DNA from: Selenomonadaceae bacterium
GTDB taxonomy: Bacteria > Bacillota > Negativicutes > Selenomonadales > Selenomonadaceae
Assembly: GCA_016286075.1 (NCBI GenBank)
Contig: JAEERZ010000016.1
Span: 1 to 19,604 of the forward strand
Reading direction: 5' to 3'
DNA: 19,604 bases
The notes under the pieces are model-generated. The model saw only the letters and a program-made list of their open reading frames with translations. It was not told where the DNA came from and ran no database searches. This document shows positions 1-7,376 of this stretch, in pieces (positions within the stretch are counted from its first letter, which is position 1; each line of letters opens with the position of its first letter). The position numbers were made by a program, and so were the translations under genes.

Positions 1-5
1 ATCTG

Positions 6-857
6 TCAGCCGAGCGGCACCTCCGCACGGTCGCGACGGTTGAAACGGATGGATTTCGTATATCCGAAGCGTTTTGCGTATTCGATCGCCTCGTCGATGT
101 ACGCGCCGCAGTCCTCCGGTTCGTGGGCGTCCGAAGTCGTGATAATCGGCAGACCGTAATCCGCCGCCATTTCCATGAACGCCGGATAGGGCGAAATCTC
201 TTCAATCGGATAACGATACCGCGTACCCGTATTGACGTCCACCACCATGTCGGCCTTCTTCATCGCCTTCGCGACGCGCTCCAGATACGGCGTCACGTCA
301 AAGTCCGGCAGATACTTGAACAGACGGATATTGAACGGATGCCCCAGCGCGTCGTAATGACCGCCCGCGCAAAGGTGCTCGACCTCCTCCGCGTACTGCT
401 CGTAAATCGTTTGCAGCGGGCGTTCGTCCCATTCGGCCTTGATCTCGGAGGAATCGTAGGCCCAGCCCTTGAGGAAATGAACGGAACCGATCCGATAGTC
501 GAAGGGATAGCGGTCAAGGATTTCCCCCACGGCCTTCTGGTCGACGAAATTGCAGACCTCGATGCCGGTCTTGACGGGCTTGCCCCGTTTTTTCAGCTCG
601 TCCATGAACGTAAAATAATCGTCCAGCGGGCATTTGAACTTATTCTTCTTCAGCCATTTTTTCTGAAAGCTTCCAATAAAAGAGTCGTCGAGAATCAGGT
701 CGTCGTAATAGAAATGCTCGAAATCGGTGAAGCCGTGGCTGTGCTCGGAGATTCCGATCTCGTCCAATCCGCGCCGCTCCGCCGCGTCAAAAAATCCCTG
801 CACCCAGTCGAAATCATACGAGCCGCGCTCAAAATGCATGTGGTAGTCGATCTTCAT
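6..857 (-). CDS. PHP-domain phosphoesterase, histidinol-phosphatase (HisJ/HisK) type
   Basis: The 283-residue protein has the PHP metal-binding pattern: DYHMH at residues 4-8 (H6, H8), ISEHSH at 36-41 (H39, H41), a central GIEV, SVHF, GHPF near 168-171, and a C-terminal TSDAH. These are the ligands of the trinuclear metal site in the PHP superfamily, and the length fits histidinol-phosphate phosphatases of the HisJ type (dephosphorylation of L-histidinol phosphate in histidine synthesis). No other his gene is nearby, so the substrate could be another phosphoester. The start is an ATG with an AGGAGG-type site (865-870) that overlaps the stop codon of the upstream HAD gene. The gap is only 12 nt, so it is the last gene of a four-gene minus-strand operon. 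Family is confident; substrate is inferred. Confidence 0.85.
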   Translation of the reverse strand: MKIDYHMHFERGSYDFDWVQGFFDAAERRGLDEIGISEHSHGFTDFEHFYYDDLILDDSFIGSFQKKWLKKNKFKCPLDDYFTFMDELKKRGKPVKTGIEVCNFVDQKAVGEILDRYPFDYRIGSVHFLKGWAYDSSEIKAEWDERPLQTIYEQYAEEVEHLCAGGHYDALGHPFNIRLFKYLPDFDVTPYLERVAKAMKKADMVVDVNTGTRYRYPIEEISPYPAFMEMAADYGLPIITTSDAHEPEDCGAYIDEAIEYAKRFGYTKSIRFNRRDRAEVPLG

Positions 858-869
858 GCCAAAAGCCTC

Positions 870-1685
870 CTATATCCTTCCCTCGTCCAAGAGTTCCCGC
901 AGCTTCTGCATCACTCCGTAAGCCGTGTTGGCCGGAGCGCGATATGCCGCCGCCTCGAAAAGCGCCGGATGGGCGTTTTCCATCGCATAGCTGTATTTGA
1001 CGGCTCGGAGCATCTCAAGGTCGTTCAGGTAGTCGCCGAAAGCCGCGCAGTTTTCCGGCGGAACGCCCAGCAGCTCTTGCAGCTTTTGCACCGCGAATCC
1101 CTTGTTCATTCCGGGATTCATGATATCGACCCAGTAATTGCTGGACAACGCCACGTGCACCGGGCCGTCCAGTTTTTTCAGGCCCGGATAGATCGTATGC
1201 TCGGCGTCTCCCTGTTCCGCGTCGCAATAGGCGATCTTGATCAGCGGTTCCTCCTCCGCCGTCGCTTCCAGATCGGGAACGATCTTATTCTGCGTGAAGT
1301 ATTTTTTCATCTCACGAAGATACGGACGAAATTCCTCTCCAACGTAAGCGATCCGCTTGCCGCAGAGCACCGGATACGCGCCGGGAATTCGGTTTCCTTC
1401 CTTTAATATATGCAGTACGTCCGTTTTTTTCATCTCGCTGGAAAAAAGTTCCTGATCGTGCCGCGCGGCGAAGGTTCCGTTTTCCGAAATGAAAATGAAG
1501 TCGTCGGCGTATTTCTCCATTTGCAGCACCAGCGCCGAATACTGTCGCCCGCTGGCCGGGGCAAAAATCGCGCCGCGCCGGAGCACCTCGCCGATTACCT
1601 CGTCGAAATCCGGCGGCAGATCGCTGTTCCCGTCCAGCAGAGTGCCGTCCATATCGCAAAAAATCAGCTTGATTTTATCGCTCAT
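870..1685 (-). CDS. HAD-superfamily (Cof-type, subclass IIB) sugar/nucleotide phosphatase
   Basis: The 271-residue protein shows all HAD motifs. Motif I is FCDMDGTL with D11 and D13 (nucleophile and acid/base), motif II is PASGR, motif III is a lysine near 195 (MNKG), and motif IV is GDYLND (D218, D222) for Mg2+ binding. The large cap between motifs II and III and the length of about 270 residues are typical of Cof/YidA-like phosphatases, which act on small phosphorylated metabolites in the cytoplasm. The substrate cannot be read from sequence. Its ATG overlaps the TGA of the upstream radical SAM gene (ATGA), so translation is probably coupled. It may be a housekeeping phosphatase carried in the heme-pathway operon. 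Confidence 0.9.
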   Translation of the reverse strand: MSDKIKLIFCDMDGTLLDGNSDLPPDFDEVIGEVLRRGAIFAPASGRQYSALVLQMEKYADDFIFISENGTFAARHDQELFSSEMKKTDVLHILKEGNRIPGAYPVLCGKRIAYVGEEFRPYLREMKKYFTQNKIVPDLEATAEEEPLIKIAYCDAEQGDAEHTIYPGLKKLDGPVHVALSSNYWVDIMNPGMNKGFAVQKLQELLGVPPENCAAFGDYLNDLEMLRAVKYSYAMENAHPALFEAAAYRAPANTAYGVMQKLRELLDEGRI

Positions 1686-2683
1686 ACTTGCTTTAATTCC
1701 CTTCCTTTATAAAGGCACCACGGCTCCTCGGCCATATAGTCGCCCTGCGCGTAATACGCCGCCCTCGCACGGCAGCCGCCGCAGATGCCCTTATATTTGC
1801 AGATACCGCAGCCGCCCTTGTAATCGAGTGTCCGAAGGCGGCGGAACACTTCGCTTTCCTTCCATATAATATCGAACGGCGTCTTCCGCACGTCCCCCGC
1901 CTCGATATCGAGATAGGCGCAGGGCTGCACTTTTCCCCGAGGGCCGATGATACAGTACGCGAGCCCCGCGAGACAGCCGCGCCGAAACCTCGTCTCAACG
2001 CCCATTTCCTTCGCGATTCGCAAAAATTGCGGCGCGCAGGTCGGCTTCAATTCGATATCCACCGTTTTCTGCTTTTCCATGATCCGCGTCAATACCGCTT
2101 CATACGCCTTCGCGTCGAGGGATTTATTTTCAATGCTGACAGCACGACCCGTAGGCACGAGGAAAAAGAAATGGTGGGCGATTGCGCCTCTTTCCACCGC
2201 GAAGTCGGTCATCGCTTCCAGCTCCGGCTCGTTCCAGTCCATGACCGTCGTGTGGATCTGAAACGGCAGCCCCGCCTTCCGGCAATTATCCATGCCGCGC
2301 ACCGCACCCTCCCATGCGCCGGTGAACGAGCGAAACGCGTCGTGCTTTTCCGCGTCGAGGGAGTCGAGGGAAATCCCCATTCCCATCGCGCCCGCCGCTT
2401 TCAGTTCGCGGGCCTTTTCCTCGGTAATCAGCGTACCGTTCGTACCGAACACAGGGCGCAGTCCAACGGAGGCCGCATGACGCACCAGCTCCAAAATATC
2501 CGGGCGCATCAACGGCTCGCCGCCGGAAAAAATCATGATCTTGAACCCGGCGCGGGCAATCTCGCCGAGCATTTTCTTCGCCTCTTCGGTGGAAAGCTCG
2601 TCCTCCGCCTTGCATCCCGCGTCTCGGTAACAGTGCGCGCAATACATATTACAGGCGTTCGTCGTGTTCCATGAAACGATCAT
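1682..2683 (-). CDS. nirJ2: Radical SAM/SPASM protein, NirJ2-type (alternative heme pathway)
   Basis: The 333-residue protein starts with the radical SAM cluster motif CNMYCAHC (C11, C15, C18), which binds the 4Fe-4S cluster that cleaves S-adenosylmethionine, followed by SGGEP (53-57). The C-terminus has a SPASM-like cysteine set for an auxiliary cluster: cysteines within GCLAGLAYC and QPC, then C292, C295, C301, C304 and C323. The very short N-terminus leading straight into WNTTNACNMYC matches my recollection of NirJ2, one of two paralogous radical SAM proteins in anaerobic Firmicutes annotated for heme d1 or siroheme-derived heme synthesis. In that route AhbC/AhbD-like enzymes convert didecarboxysiroheme to Fe-coproporphyrin and then heme. 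The start overlaps the nirJ1 stop (ATGA). The exact reaction is inferred from family and context. Confidence 0.8.
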   Translation of the reverse strand: MIVSWNTTNACNMYCAHCYRDAGCKAEDELSTEEAKKMLGEIARAGFKIMIFSGGEPLMRPDILELVRHAASVGLRPVFGTNGTLITEEKARELKAAGAMGMGISLDSLDAEKHDAFRSFTGAWEGAVRGMDNCRKAGLPFQIHTTVMDWNEPELEAMTDFAVERGAIAHHFFFLVPTGRAVSIENKSLDAKAYEAVLTRIMEKQKTVDIELKPTCAPQFLRIAKEMGVETRFRRGCLAGLAYCIIGPRGKVQPCAYLDIEAGDVRKTPFDIIWKESEVFRRLRTLDYKGGCGICKYKGICGGCRARAAYYAQGDYMAEEPWCLYKGRELKQV

Positions 2684-3855
2684 AGCCCGATCTCCTCGTC
2701 CGTCAGGTAGCAGGCGGGGTCCGACGCCCAGTAGTCGCCGGTCCGCGCCTCCGCCCGGGTGCGGAAATTTCCGTTGCAGACGGAAAGAAATTTACATTTC
2801 GAGCAGCGTCCTTTGAGCCGCGGTTTTCTGTCTTTCAGTCCCGCCAACACGGGATTCGACTCGTCCCGCCAAATATCCCCGAAGGAGCGCTCCTTCACGT
2901 TTCCGAATGTGTAATACTGCGTGAACTGGTCGGGGTGAACATTCCCCTCGGGGTCCACCTCGCCGAAAGCGATGCCGGAACGGTTGCCGCCATTCATTGA
3001 AATCAGATTCCAAATCCTCTCCGCCAGCGCTTCGTCGCCTTCCCGTTTCGCGGTCAGATACAGATACACGCCGTCGCAGTGGTTGTCCACGGTCAGGATC
3101 TCTTTTTCGAGGCCGCGCGCCTCATAGTCTCTCGTGCGGCGAATGATCGTGTCCATCGCGCGCCGGGATTCGTCCGGCGTCACGTCATCATCCGCCATCG
3201 CCTCGCCGCGGCCCGCGTAGACAAGATGATAAAAGCAGGCGCGGTCGATATGCTCGCGCTCGATGAAATCAAAAATCTCGTCGAGATGATCGACGTTCGC
3301 CTTGTTGATCGTAAAGCGGAGGCCGACGCGCTGTCCGGCCGCCACGCAGTTTTGGATGCCCCGCATCGCTGCGCCGTAGGCGCCCTGCTTGCCGCGAAAC
3401 GCGTCGTTGACGTGTTCCGGCCCGTCCAGCGAAACGCCGACGTAAGCGACGCCCGCCGCTTTGATCTTTTTCGCCGATTCTTCGGTAATCAGCGTTCCGT
3501 TCGTCGAAAGCGTCGGCCGGACGCCCCGCGCCGAAGCGTATTCCGCCAGCTCGAAGAAATCCTCCCGGGTCAAAGGCTCGCCGCCCGAAAGCAACAGCGC
3601 GGGCACATGGAACGCCGCCAGATCGTCGATGAACTTCTTCGCCTCCGCCGTCGTCAGTTCGCCCTCGTGGGCATGCGCGTCCGCGTCCATATAGCAGTGA
3701 CGGCAGTGCAAGTTGCAGGTACGCGTCATGTTCCACGCCACCACCGGGCCGTGCCCTTCCGACGTGCCGTGCCGCATCTCCGCCGCGCCCTTCTGGTAGC
3801 GCAGTTCGTCCCCCTGATATTCTTTTGCAAGCAAAAGCTTCGTGACGCTGATCAT
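2680..3855 (-). CDS. nirJ1: Radical SAM/SPASM protein, NirJ1/AhbC-type (alternative heme pathway)
   Basis: The 391-residue protein has WNMTRTCNLHCRHC (C47, C51, C54) for the radical SAM 4Fe-4S cluster, then LSGGEP. Its C-terminal cysteines C351, C354, C360 and C382 form an auxiliary-cluster region. The opening MISVTKLL, the WNMTR signature, DNHCDGVYLYL and the DPEGNVHPDQF...FGNV segment recall AhbC/NirJ1, the enzyme that removes acetate side chains from 12,18-didecarboxysiroheme to give Fe-coproporphyrin III. It is the first gene of the operon, with a GAGAGGAA ribosome site and an extended -10 promoter just upstream. The siroheme decarboxylase (ahbA/ahbB) genes expected for the pathway are not in this window. 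Family assignment is good; the gene name relies on recalled motifs. Confidence 0.82.
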   Translation of the reverse strand: MISVTKLLLAKEYQGDELRYQKGAAEMRHGTSEGHGPVVAWNMTRTCNLHCRHCYMDADAHAHEGELTTAEAKKFIDDLAAFHVPALLLSGGEPLTREDFFELAEYASARGVRPTLSTNGTLITEESAKKIKAAGVAYVGVSLDGPEHVNDAFRGKQGAYGAAMRGIQNCVAAGQRVGLRFTINKANVDHLDEIFDFIEREHIDRACFYHLVYAGRGEAMADDDVTPDESRRAMDTIIRRTRDYEARGLEKEILTVDNHCDGVYLYLTAKREGDEALAERIWNLISMNGGNRSGIAFGEVDPEGNVHPDQFTQYYTFGNVKERSFGDIWRDESNPVLAGLKDRKPRLKGRCSKCKFLSVCNGNFRTRAEARTGDYWASDPACYLTDEEIGL

Positions 3856-3903
3856 TCAGCTCTGTTCCTCTCTACTAAAAAATGACAACAAATTATGGAT
3901 TCT

Positions 3904-3909
3904 ATTATA
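3904..3909 (-). promoter_or_regulatory. Candidate extended -10 promoter of the nirJ1 operon
   Basis: The minus strand reads TGGTATAAT, a perfect -10 hexamer with the TGn extension. It lies about 50 nt upstream of the nirJ1 ATG. No good -35 hexamer is found at 16-18 nt; that position falls in the foot of the hairpin at 3923-3970. Confidence 0.6.
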
Positions 3910-3922
3910 CCACAAATACCGT

Positions 3923-4024
3923 GCCCGCTAAAATCAGCCTTCGCCTCCGGCTCGGCTTCATTAAGCGGGCAGGTATCCGTCGCACTAAGCACACGCTGCG
4001 CTCATGCTCGCGCGTGCTAAGTGC
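3923..4024. repeat. Two adjacent imperfect inverted repeats upstream of the nirJ1 operon
   Basis: The first pair is GCCCGCT (3923-3929) with AGCGGGC (3964-3970), enclosing a GC-rich inner region. The second is GCACTAAGCAC (3982-3992) with GTGCTAAGTGC (4014-4024), 10 of 11 positions pairing. They lie between the tetR terminator and the nirJ1 promoter. No U-tract follows either on the side examined, so they are not obvious terminators. They could be dispersed intergenic hairpin repeats or a regulatory region. Confidence 0.5.
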
Positions 4025-4030
4025 TCTCGT

Positions 4031-4091
4031 AAAAAAGAAGCGGTTATAAAGCCCTTTCGATGAATTTCATCAAGCGCTTTATCCCCGCTTC
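4031..4091 (-). terminator. Rho-independent terminator of the tetR gene
   Basis: On the minus strand GAAGCGG (4091-4085) pairs with CCGCTTC (4043-4037), with further pairing inside (ATAAAGC with GCTTTAT), followed at once by six Ts (4036-4031). It starts 13 nt past the tetR stop. Confidence 0.85.
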
Positions 4092-4103
4092 TTTCGCTTT
4101 CTC

Positions 4104-4712
4104 TTATTTCTTCAGTTTCAGCCCGGAAAGGAGAAGCTCAATCTTCATCCGCACATTTTCCGCGAACGGGAAGTCCAACGAACTGAACGAAGCCGCCTGG
4201 AAAATCGAATGAAACAATTCCGTGACCACCTGCGCCGGAATATCCCTGCGGAACTCCCTGCGCGTCTGCCCGTACTGCACCACGTCGGAAAATACCGACC
4301 GGAACGCGGGAGCAAGCTTCGGCCCCAAATCGTGCTTCGGACGCGGCATCGCCGAGCGATCCGACGCGCTCAGGAACAGCGGCAAAACAAAACGATTCTC
4401 GTCCAACTTTTCCGCCGTGAGCATCACGATTTCTTCCAGCGCCTGCGGCGCGGGAACTTTTTCCTCCATGCGCTGCGCCGCCAGCTTTTTCGTCTCCTCG
4501 ACAATCTGGTCCAGCAGGCACAGCAAAAGCGATTCCTTTGACTCAAAATAATTGTAGAACGTGCCGATTCCGAGCTCAGCTTCACTCATGATATCGGCGA
4601 TGGACGTCTCGCGCACGCCTTTCACCATGAATTTCTTCACGGCGGCTGCCATAATCGTCTGCTTCGACTGCAGCTTTTTTCTCTCGCGGCGTCCCATGGC
4701 GACTCCTGGCAT
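4104..4712 (-). CDS. TetR/AcrR-family transcriptional regulator
   Basis: The N-terminal helix-turn-helix is classic TetR: KQTIMAAAVKKFMVKGVRET, SIADIMSEAELGIGTFYNYF, SKESLL. The C-terminal ligand-binding and dimerisation part is not of a recognised subgroup, so the effector is unknown. An upstream in-frame ATG at 4736 exists, but the AGGAGG at 4721-4726 lies inside that extension, 8 nt before the ATG at 4712, so I take 4712 (about 202 aa). An ATG at 4697, with AGGAG 5 nt before it, is a second possibility. The gene is monocistronic with its own terminator. Its promoter carries a palindrome over the likely transcription start, which suggests autoregulation or control by another repressor. No transporter or enzyme target is adjacent. 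Confidence 0.9.
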   Translation of the reverse strand: MPGVAMGRRERKKLQSKQTIMAAAVKKFMVKGVRETSIADIMSEAELGIGTFYNYFESKESLLLCLLDQIVEETKKLAAQRMEEKVPAPQALEEIVMLTAEKLDENRFVLPLFLSASDRSAMPRPKHDLGPKLAPAFRSVFSDVVQYGQTRREFRRDIPAQVVTELFHSIFQAASFSSLDFPFAENVRMKIELLLSGLKLKK

Positions 4713-4891
4713 ATCCATTCCCTCCTGCCATAACATTGCTCATACATCCGAAAGCGATCCCTCGGATACCACCTCTTGAGGATTCCCGGCCGGTTCCTGT
4801 CAATACGCCGCCCAAACGACACTGCCGCAGGAAATCTCTTGCCGATTCAGGAATCACTGATAAGTCGATAGGACTTGTTCACGGGTTCCTG

Positions 4892-4914
4892 TATACCCCC
4901 ATAGGTATATTATA
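4892..4914 (-). promoter_or_regulatory. tetR promoter -10 with an operator-like palindrome
   Basis: The minus strand has TGCTATAAT, an extended -10 (hexamer 4914-4909). Immediately downstream is TATACC-CCCATA-GGTATA (plus strand 4892-4909), with perfect 6-bp arms, sitting on the expected transcription start. The leader to the tetR ATG would be about 190 nt. The T-A-C-C-C/G-G-G-T-A layout resembles CsoR/CstR-family operators at least as much as TetR ones. The nature of the regulator is inferred. Confidence 0.6.
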
Positions 4915-4966
4915 GCAGATTTTTTTCAAATTAAAAGAGTTCATGAATATTTTTTTATTTCTCTCG

Positions 4967-6127
4967 TTATTTCCTTTGGAGCATCGCTCTCATCCGCCTA
5001 ATGGCCGCCGAAAGCTGCGTATCTTCCGTAGCTCCCTCCGGCAGCTCCGCTTCGACGTCAGGCCGGATGCCTTTTCCCTGGATGCTCGCTCCGCTGGGCG
5101 TGTAATACCGGGCGATGGTCAGCTTCACTGCGTCCGCCTGCCCGGGAATCGGCATGATGACCTGCACCGAACCTTTGCCGTAAGACGTCTTGCCGACCAG
5201 CTCCGCCGCCCCCGTGTCATGGAGCGCCCCCGCAAGAATCTCCGACGCGCTGGCGCTGTTCCCGTCGATCAGCACCACCATCGGCATGAAGCCCGACTTC
5301 CGCTCGGAAAAATATTCTTCCCGCGTGCCGTCGCGCTCCACCACCGAGACGATAAGCCCGGCGGGCACTATCTCCTTGGCGATTTCCACGCAGGAAGTCA
5401 AAAGGCCGCCCGGATTCGCGCGAAGATCGATAATCAGCCCTTTCGCGCCGCCTTCCTGCAATGAAGTCAGAACGTCCTTGAATTCCTTGCCGGTATTTTC
5501 GCTGAACTGCACGATGCGGATATAGCCGACGCCCGGCTCTTCCAGCATCCGCCCTGCCACCGTTTTCACCCGGATATGGTCGCGGGTGATCGAGTAGTCG
5601 CGGTTCGCCTCGCCCGCCCTTGCGATGGTCAGCACCACTTTGGAACCCGCCTCGCCGCGAATGGAGGCCGCCACCAGTTCCGGCTCCATCTCTTTCGTTT
5701 CTTCGCCGTCCACGCGCAAGATGCGGTCGCCCGCCTTCAGTCCCGCTGCCGCGCCCGGCGTTCCCTCCATGACGGAGATGACCTTCACTTCAGCGTCGTC
5801 AAACCCCATCACGACGCCGATGCCGCCGAAGGTTCCCTCCGAGTGTTCCTTCAGCTTCTTATACGTCGCCGGATCGAGATACGCCGAATGCGGATCCCCC
5901 AGCGAGCGCACCATGCCGGAAATGGCGCCGTCTATCAGTTTCGACGGCTCCACGTCATCCACGTATTCCGTCTCGATAAACCGCATCGTCGCGAAAAAAC
6001 GGGCGAGCTGCGTCACCTTCGCCTCGTCGAGCCCCAAAAGATACACGAGCCCCACCGCGAGGATGACCAGCGCCGTCACGACGGACAACGCCGCGCCGAA
6101 AATCCATTTAAAAATACGTCCTATCAA
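4967..6127 (-). CDS. ctpA: S41-family C-terminal processing protease (CtpA/CtpB type)
   Basis: The 386-residue protein has one N-terminal membrane segment (about residues 8-33), placing the rest outside the membrane. A PDZ domain follows (about 100-170, GIGVVMG...GLKAGDRILRVDGEE), then the tail-specific protease core. The catalytic region reads DGNSASASEI with the serine near 293, and the general-base lysine is K318 in TSYGKGSVQ, a Ser/Lys dyad. Such proteases trim the C-termini of envelope proteins, including regulators of peptidoglycan hydrolases. The start is TTG at 6127 with GGAGG 8 nt upstream; no better ATG exists. It follows the LytM gene of the ftsEX cluster, after a spacer holding a strong hairpin. 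I see no clear terminator before tetR. Confidence 0.92.
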   Translation of the reverse strand: MIGRIFKWIFGAALSVVTALVILAVGLVYLLGLDEAKVTQLARFFATMRFIETEYVDDVEPSKLIDGAISGMVRSLGDPHSAYLDPATYKKLKEHSEGTFGGIGVVMGFDDAEVKVISVMEGTPGAAAGLKAGDRILRVDGEETKEMEPELVAASIRGEAGSKVVLTIARAGEANRDYSITRDHIRVKTVAGRMLEEPGVGYIRIVQFSENTGKEFKDVLTSLQEGGAKGLIIDLRANPGGLLTSCVEIAKEIVPAGLIVSVVERDGTREEYFSERKSGFMPMVVLIDGNSASASEILAGALHDTGAAELVGKTSYGKGSVQVIMPIPGQADAVKLTIARYYTPSGASIQGKGIRPDVEAELPEGATEDTQLSAAIRRMRAMLQRK

Positions 6128-6145
6128 AACCCAAGCCTCCGAATC

Positions 6146-6214
6146 AGTGAGGAGTTAGGAGTGAGGAGTGTGGAGTTATTGCGCTTTCCAACTCCTCACT
6201 CCTAACTCCTCACT
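6146..6214. repeat. Perfect 24-bp inverted repeat between the LytM gene and ctpA
   Basis: The arms at 6146-6169 and 6191-6214 are exact reverse complements, built from GGAGT/GAGGAGTT-type subrepeats. A further TGGA/TCCA pair (6171-6174, 6187-6190) extends the stem into the 21-nt loop. It lies just after the LytM-gene stop and 5 nt before the ctpA ribosome site. No T-run follows, so it is not a standard terminator. It may set the ratio of the two transcripts or be a dispersed palindromic repeat. Confidence 0.85.
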
Positions 6215-6221
6215 CCTATCT

Positions 6222-7364
6222 TTACAAATACCCCATCGGATCCACCGGCTCGCCGTTCTCGCGCACTTCGAAGTGACAATGGGGGCCGGTGGAATTGCCC
6301 GTCGATCCGCAATAGGCGATGACCTGTCCCTGCGAGACGGTCTGTCCTTCGCCTACCGCCAGCGACTCGTTATGTCCGTACAGCGTCGAGATGCCGCCGC
6401 CGTGGTCGATGATGACCGCATAACCGTAGCCGGAAATCCATCCGGAGTAAGTCACGATGCCCGCCGCCGCAGCGACAATCGGAAGGCCGTAATCGCCGCC
6501 GATGTCCATGCCGCTGTGATAGCGGCTGTCGCCGTAAATCGGGTGCGTACGCCAGCCATACTCCGACGTAATCTCCCCGTACAGAGGCCAAATCATGGAA
6601 CCGGAACCGCCGCTGCTCGGATACTGGTAACGATAACGGCTGGCCTGAATCAGCCGCTCGACTTCCGCCGATGCGGCAATCAATTCTTCGTAAGCCTGCT
6701 GCGAAACCTCCCGATCCGTCTCCACCTTCTCCAGGAGCGCGTTCTTGTCCTGCCGCCTTTCCAAAAGCTCCAAATGCTTCTCTTCCGCTTCCTTTACCAG
6801 CCGCGCCTCGTAGGCCCGCTGTTTTTCCAGCTCGGCCCGCGTCGCTTCCACGATGCGCTTCGCCTCATGGACCCTCTTCACCAGCGCGTAATCGCTGTTG
6901 ATTACCCTTTTGAAAAGATCCATGCGGGTCAGGAAATCCGAGAAATCCTTGGCGCCGAACAGTACGTCGATATAGCTGACCTGCCCGTGCATATAGACGT
7001 TGCGGATACGCCCGCGAAGCTGGGCCGTCTTTTCCGACAGTTCCTTTTCCGTCGCTTCCAAGAGCTCCGCGTTTTCCTCGATGCGCTTCTCCGTCGCCGC
7101 GAGTTCCCCCGCAATCTGATTGTACTCCGCTTCGGCTTCCTTCACATTCTCCGACAGCTCCCGCAGCTGCTCCGAAATCGTGCCGATGCGCGCGTCGAGC
7201 CTGTCCGTTTCCTCTTGCTGCTTCTCCGCCTGCCGCTGGAGATCTTCCAGCTGGGACTCCAATTCCTGCGTCTCCGCGTCGTCCGCCAGAGCGAAAGACG
7301 CAGGCGCTATGCAAACCAGCAAGGCGAGGAACACGGCGACAGCCCGCGCCTTCCAACCTTTCAT
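6222..7364 (-). CDS. Murein hydrolase/activator with EnvC-like coiled coil and LytM (M23) domain
   Basis: The 380-residue protein has a signal peptide (residues 1-27, cut near FALA-DD), a long coiled coil (about 30-245, rich in E, Q, L and R) and a C-terminal M23 domain (about 255-380). The zinc and catalytic residues are intact: H283 and D287 in HSGMD, H331 in LYGH, and H362/H364 in HCHFE. EnvC of E. coli has a degenerate LytM domain and only activates amidases, so this protein is more likely an active D,D-endopeptidase, like the FtsEX-controlled hydrolases of Gram-positives. It starts 12 nt after ftsX with its AGGAGG overlapping the ftsX stop. The coiled coil is expected to dock on the extracellular loop of FtsX. 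Confidence 0.92.
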   Translation of the reverse strand: MKGWKARAVAVFLALLVCIAPASFALADDAETQELESQLEDLQRQAEKQQEETDRLDARIGTISEQLRELSENVKEAEAEYNQIAGELAATEKRIEENAELLEATEKELSEKTAQLRGRIRNVYMHGQVSYIDVLFGAKDFSDFLTRMDLFKRVINSDYALVKRVHEAKRIVEATRAELEKQRAYEARLVKEAEEKHLELLERRQDKNALLEKVETDREVSQQAYEELIAASAEVERLIQASRYRYQYPSSGGSGSMIWPLYGEITSEYGWRTHPIYGDSRYHSGMDIGGDYGLPIVAAAAGIVTYSGWISGYGYAVIIDHGGGISTLYGHNESLAVGEGQTVSQGQVIAYCGSTGNSTGPHCHFEVRENGEPVDPMGYL

Positions 7365-7376
7365 AGACGCGCCTCC

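Noticed and set aside
123..1406. Long plus-strand open frame of 427 codons opposite the PHP and HAD genes
   Set aside because: It is antisense to two genes with full catalytic motifs. Its product is Arg/His/Val-rich without domains, as expected for a shadow frame in GC-rich DNA.
4582..4857. Minus-strand 91-codon frame overlapping the start of tetR
   Set aside because: It is in a different frame from the clear TetR helix-turn-helix, starts with GTG without a ribosome site, and its peptide is Gly/Arg-rich.
6146..6214. Hairpin between the LytM gene and ctpA as a terminator
   Set aside because: No T-run follows on the transcribed strand, and the stem ends right at the ctpA ribosome site.
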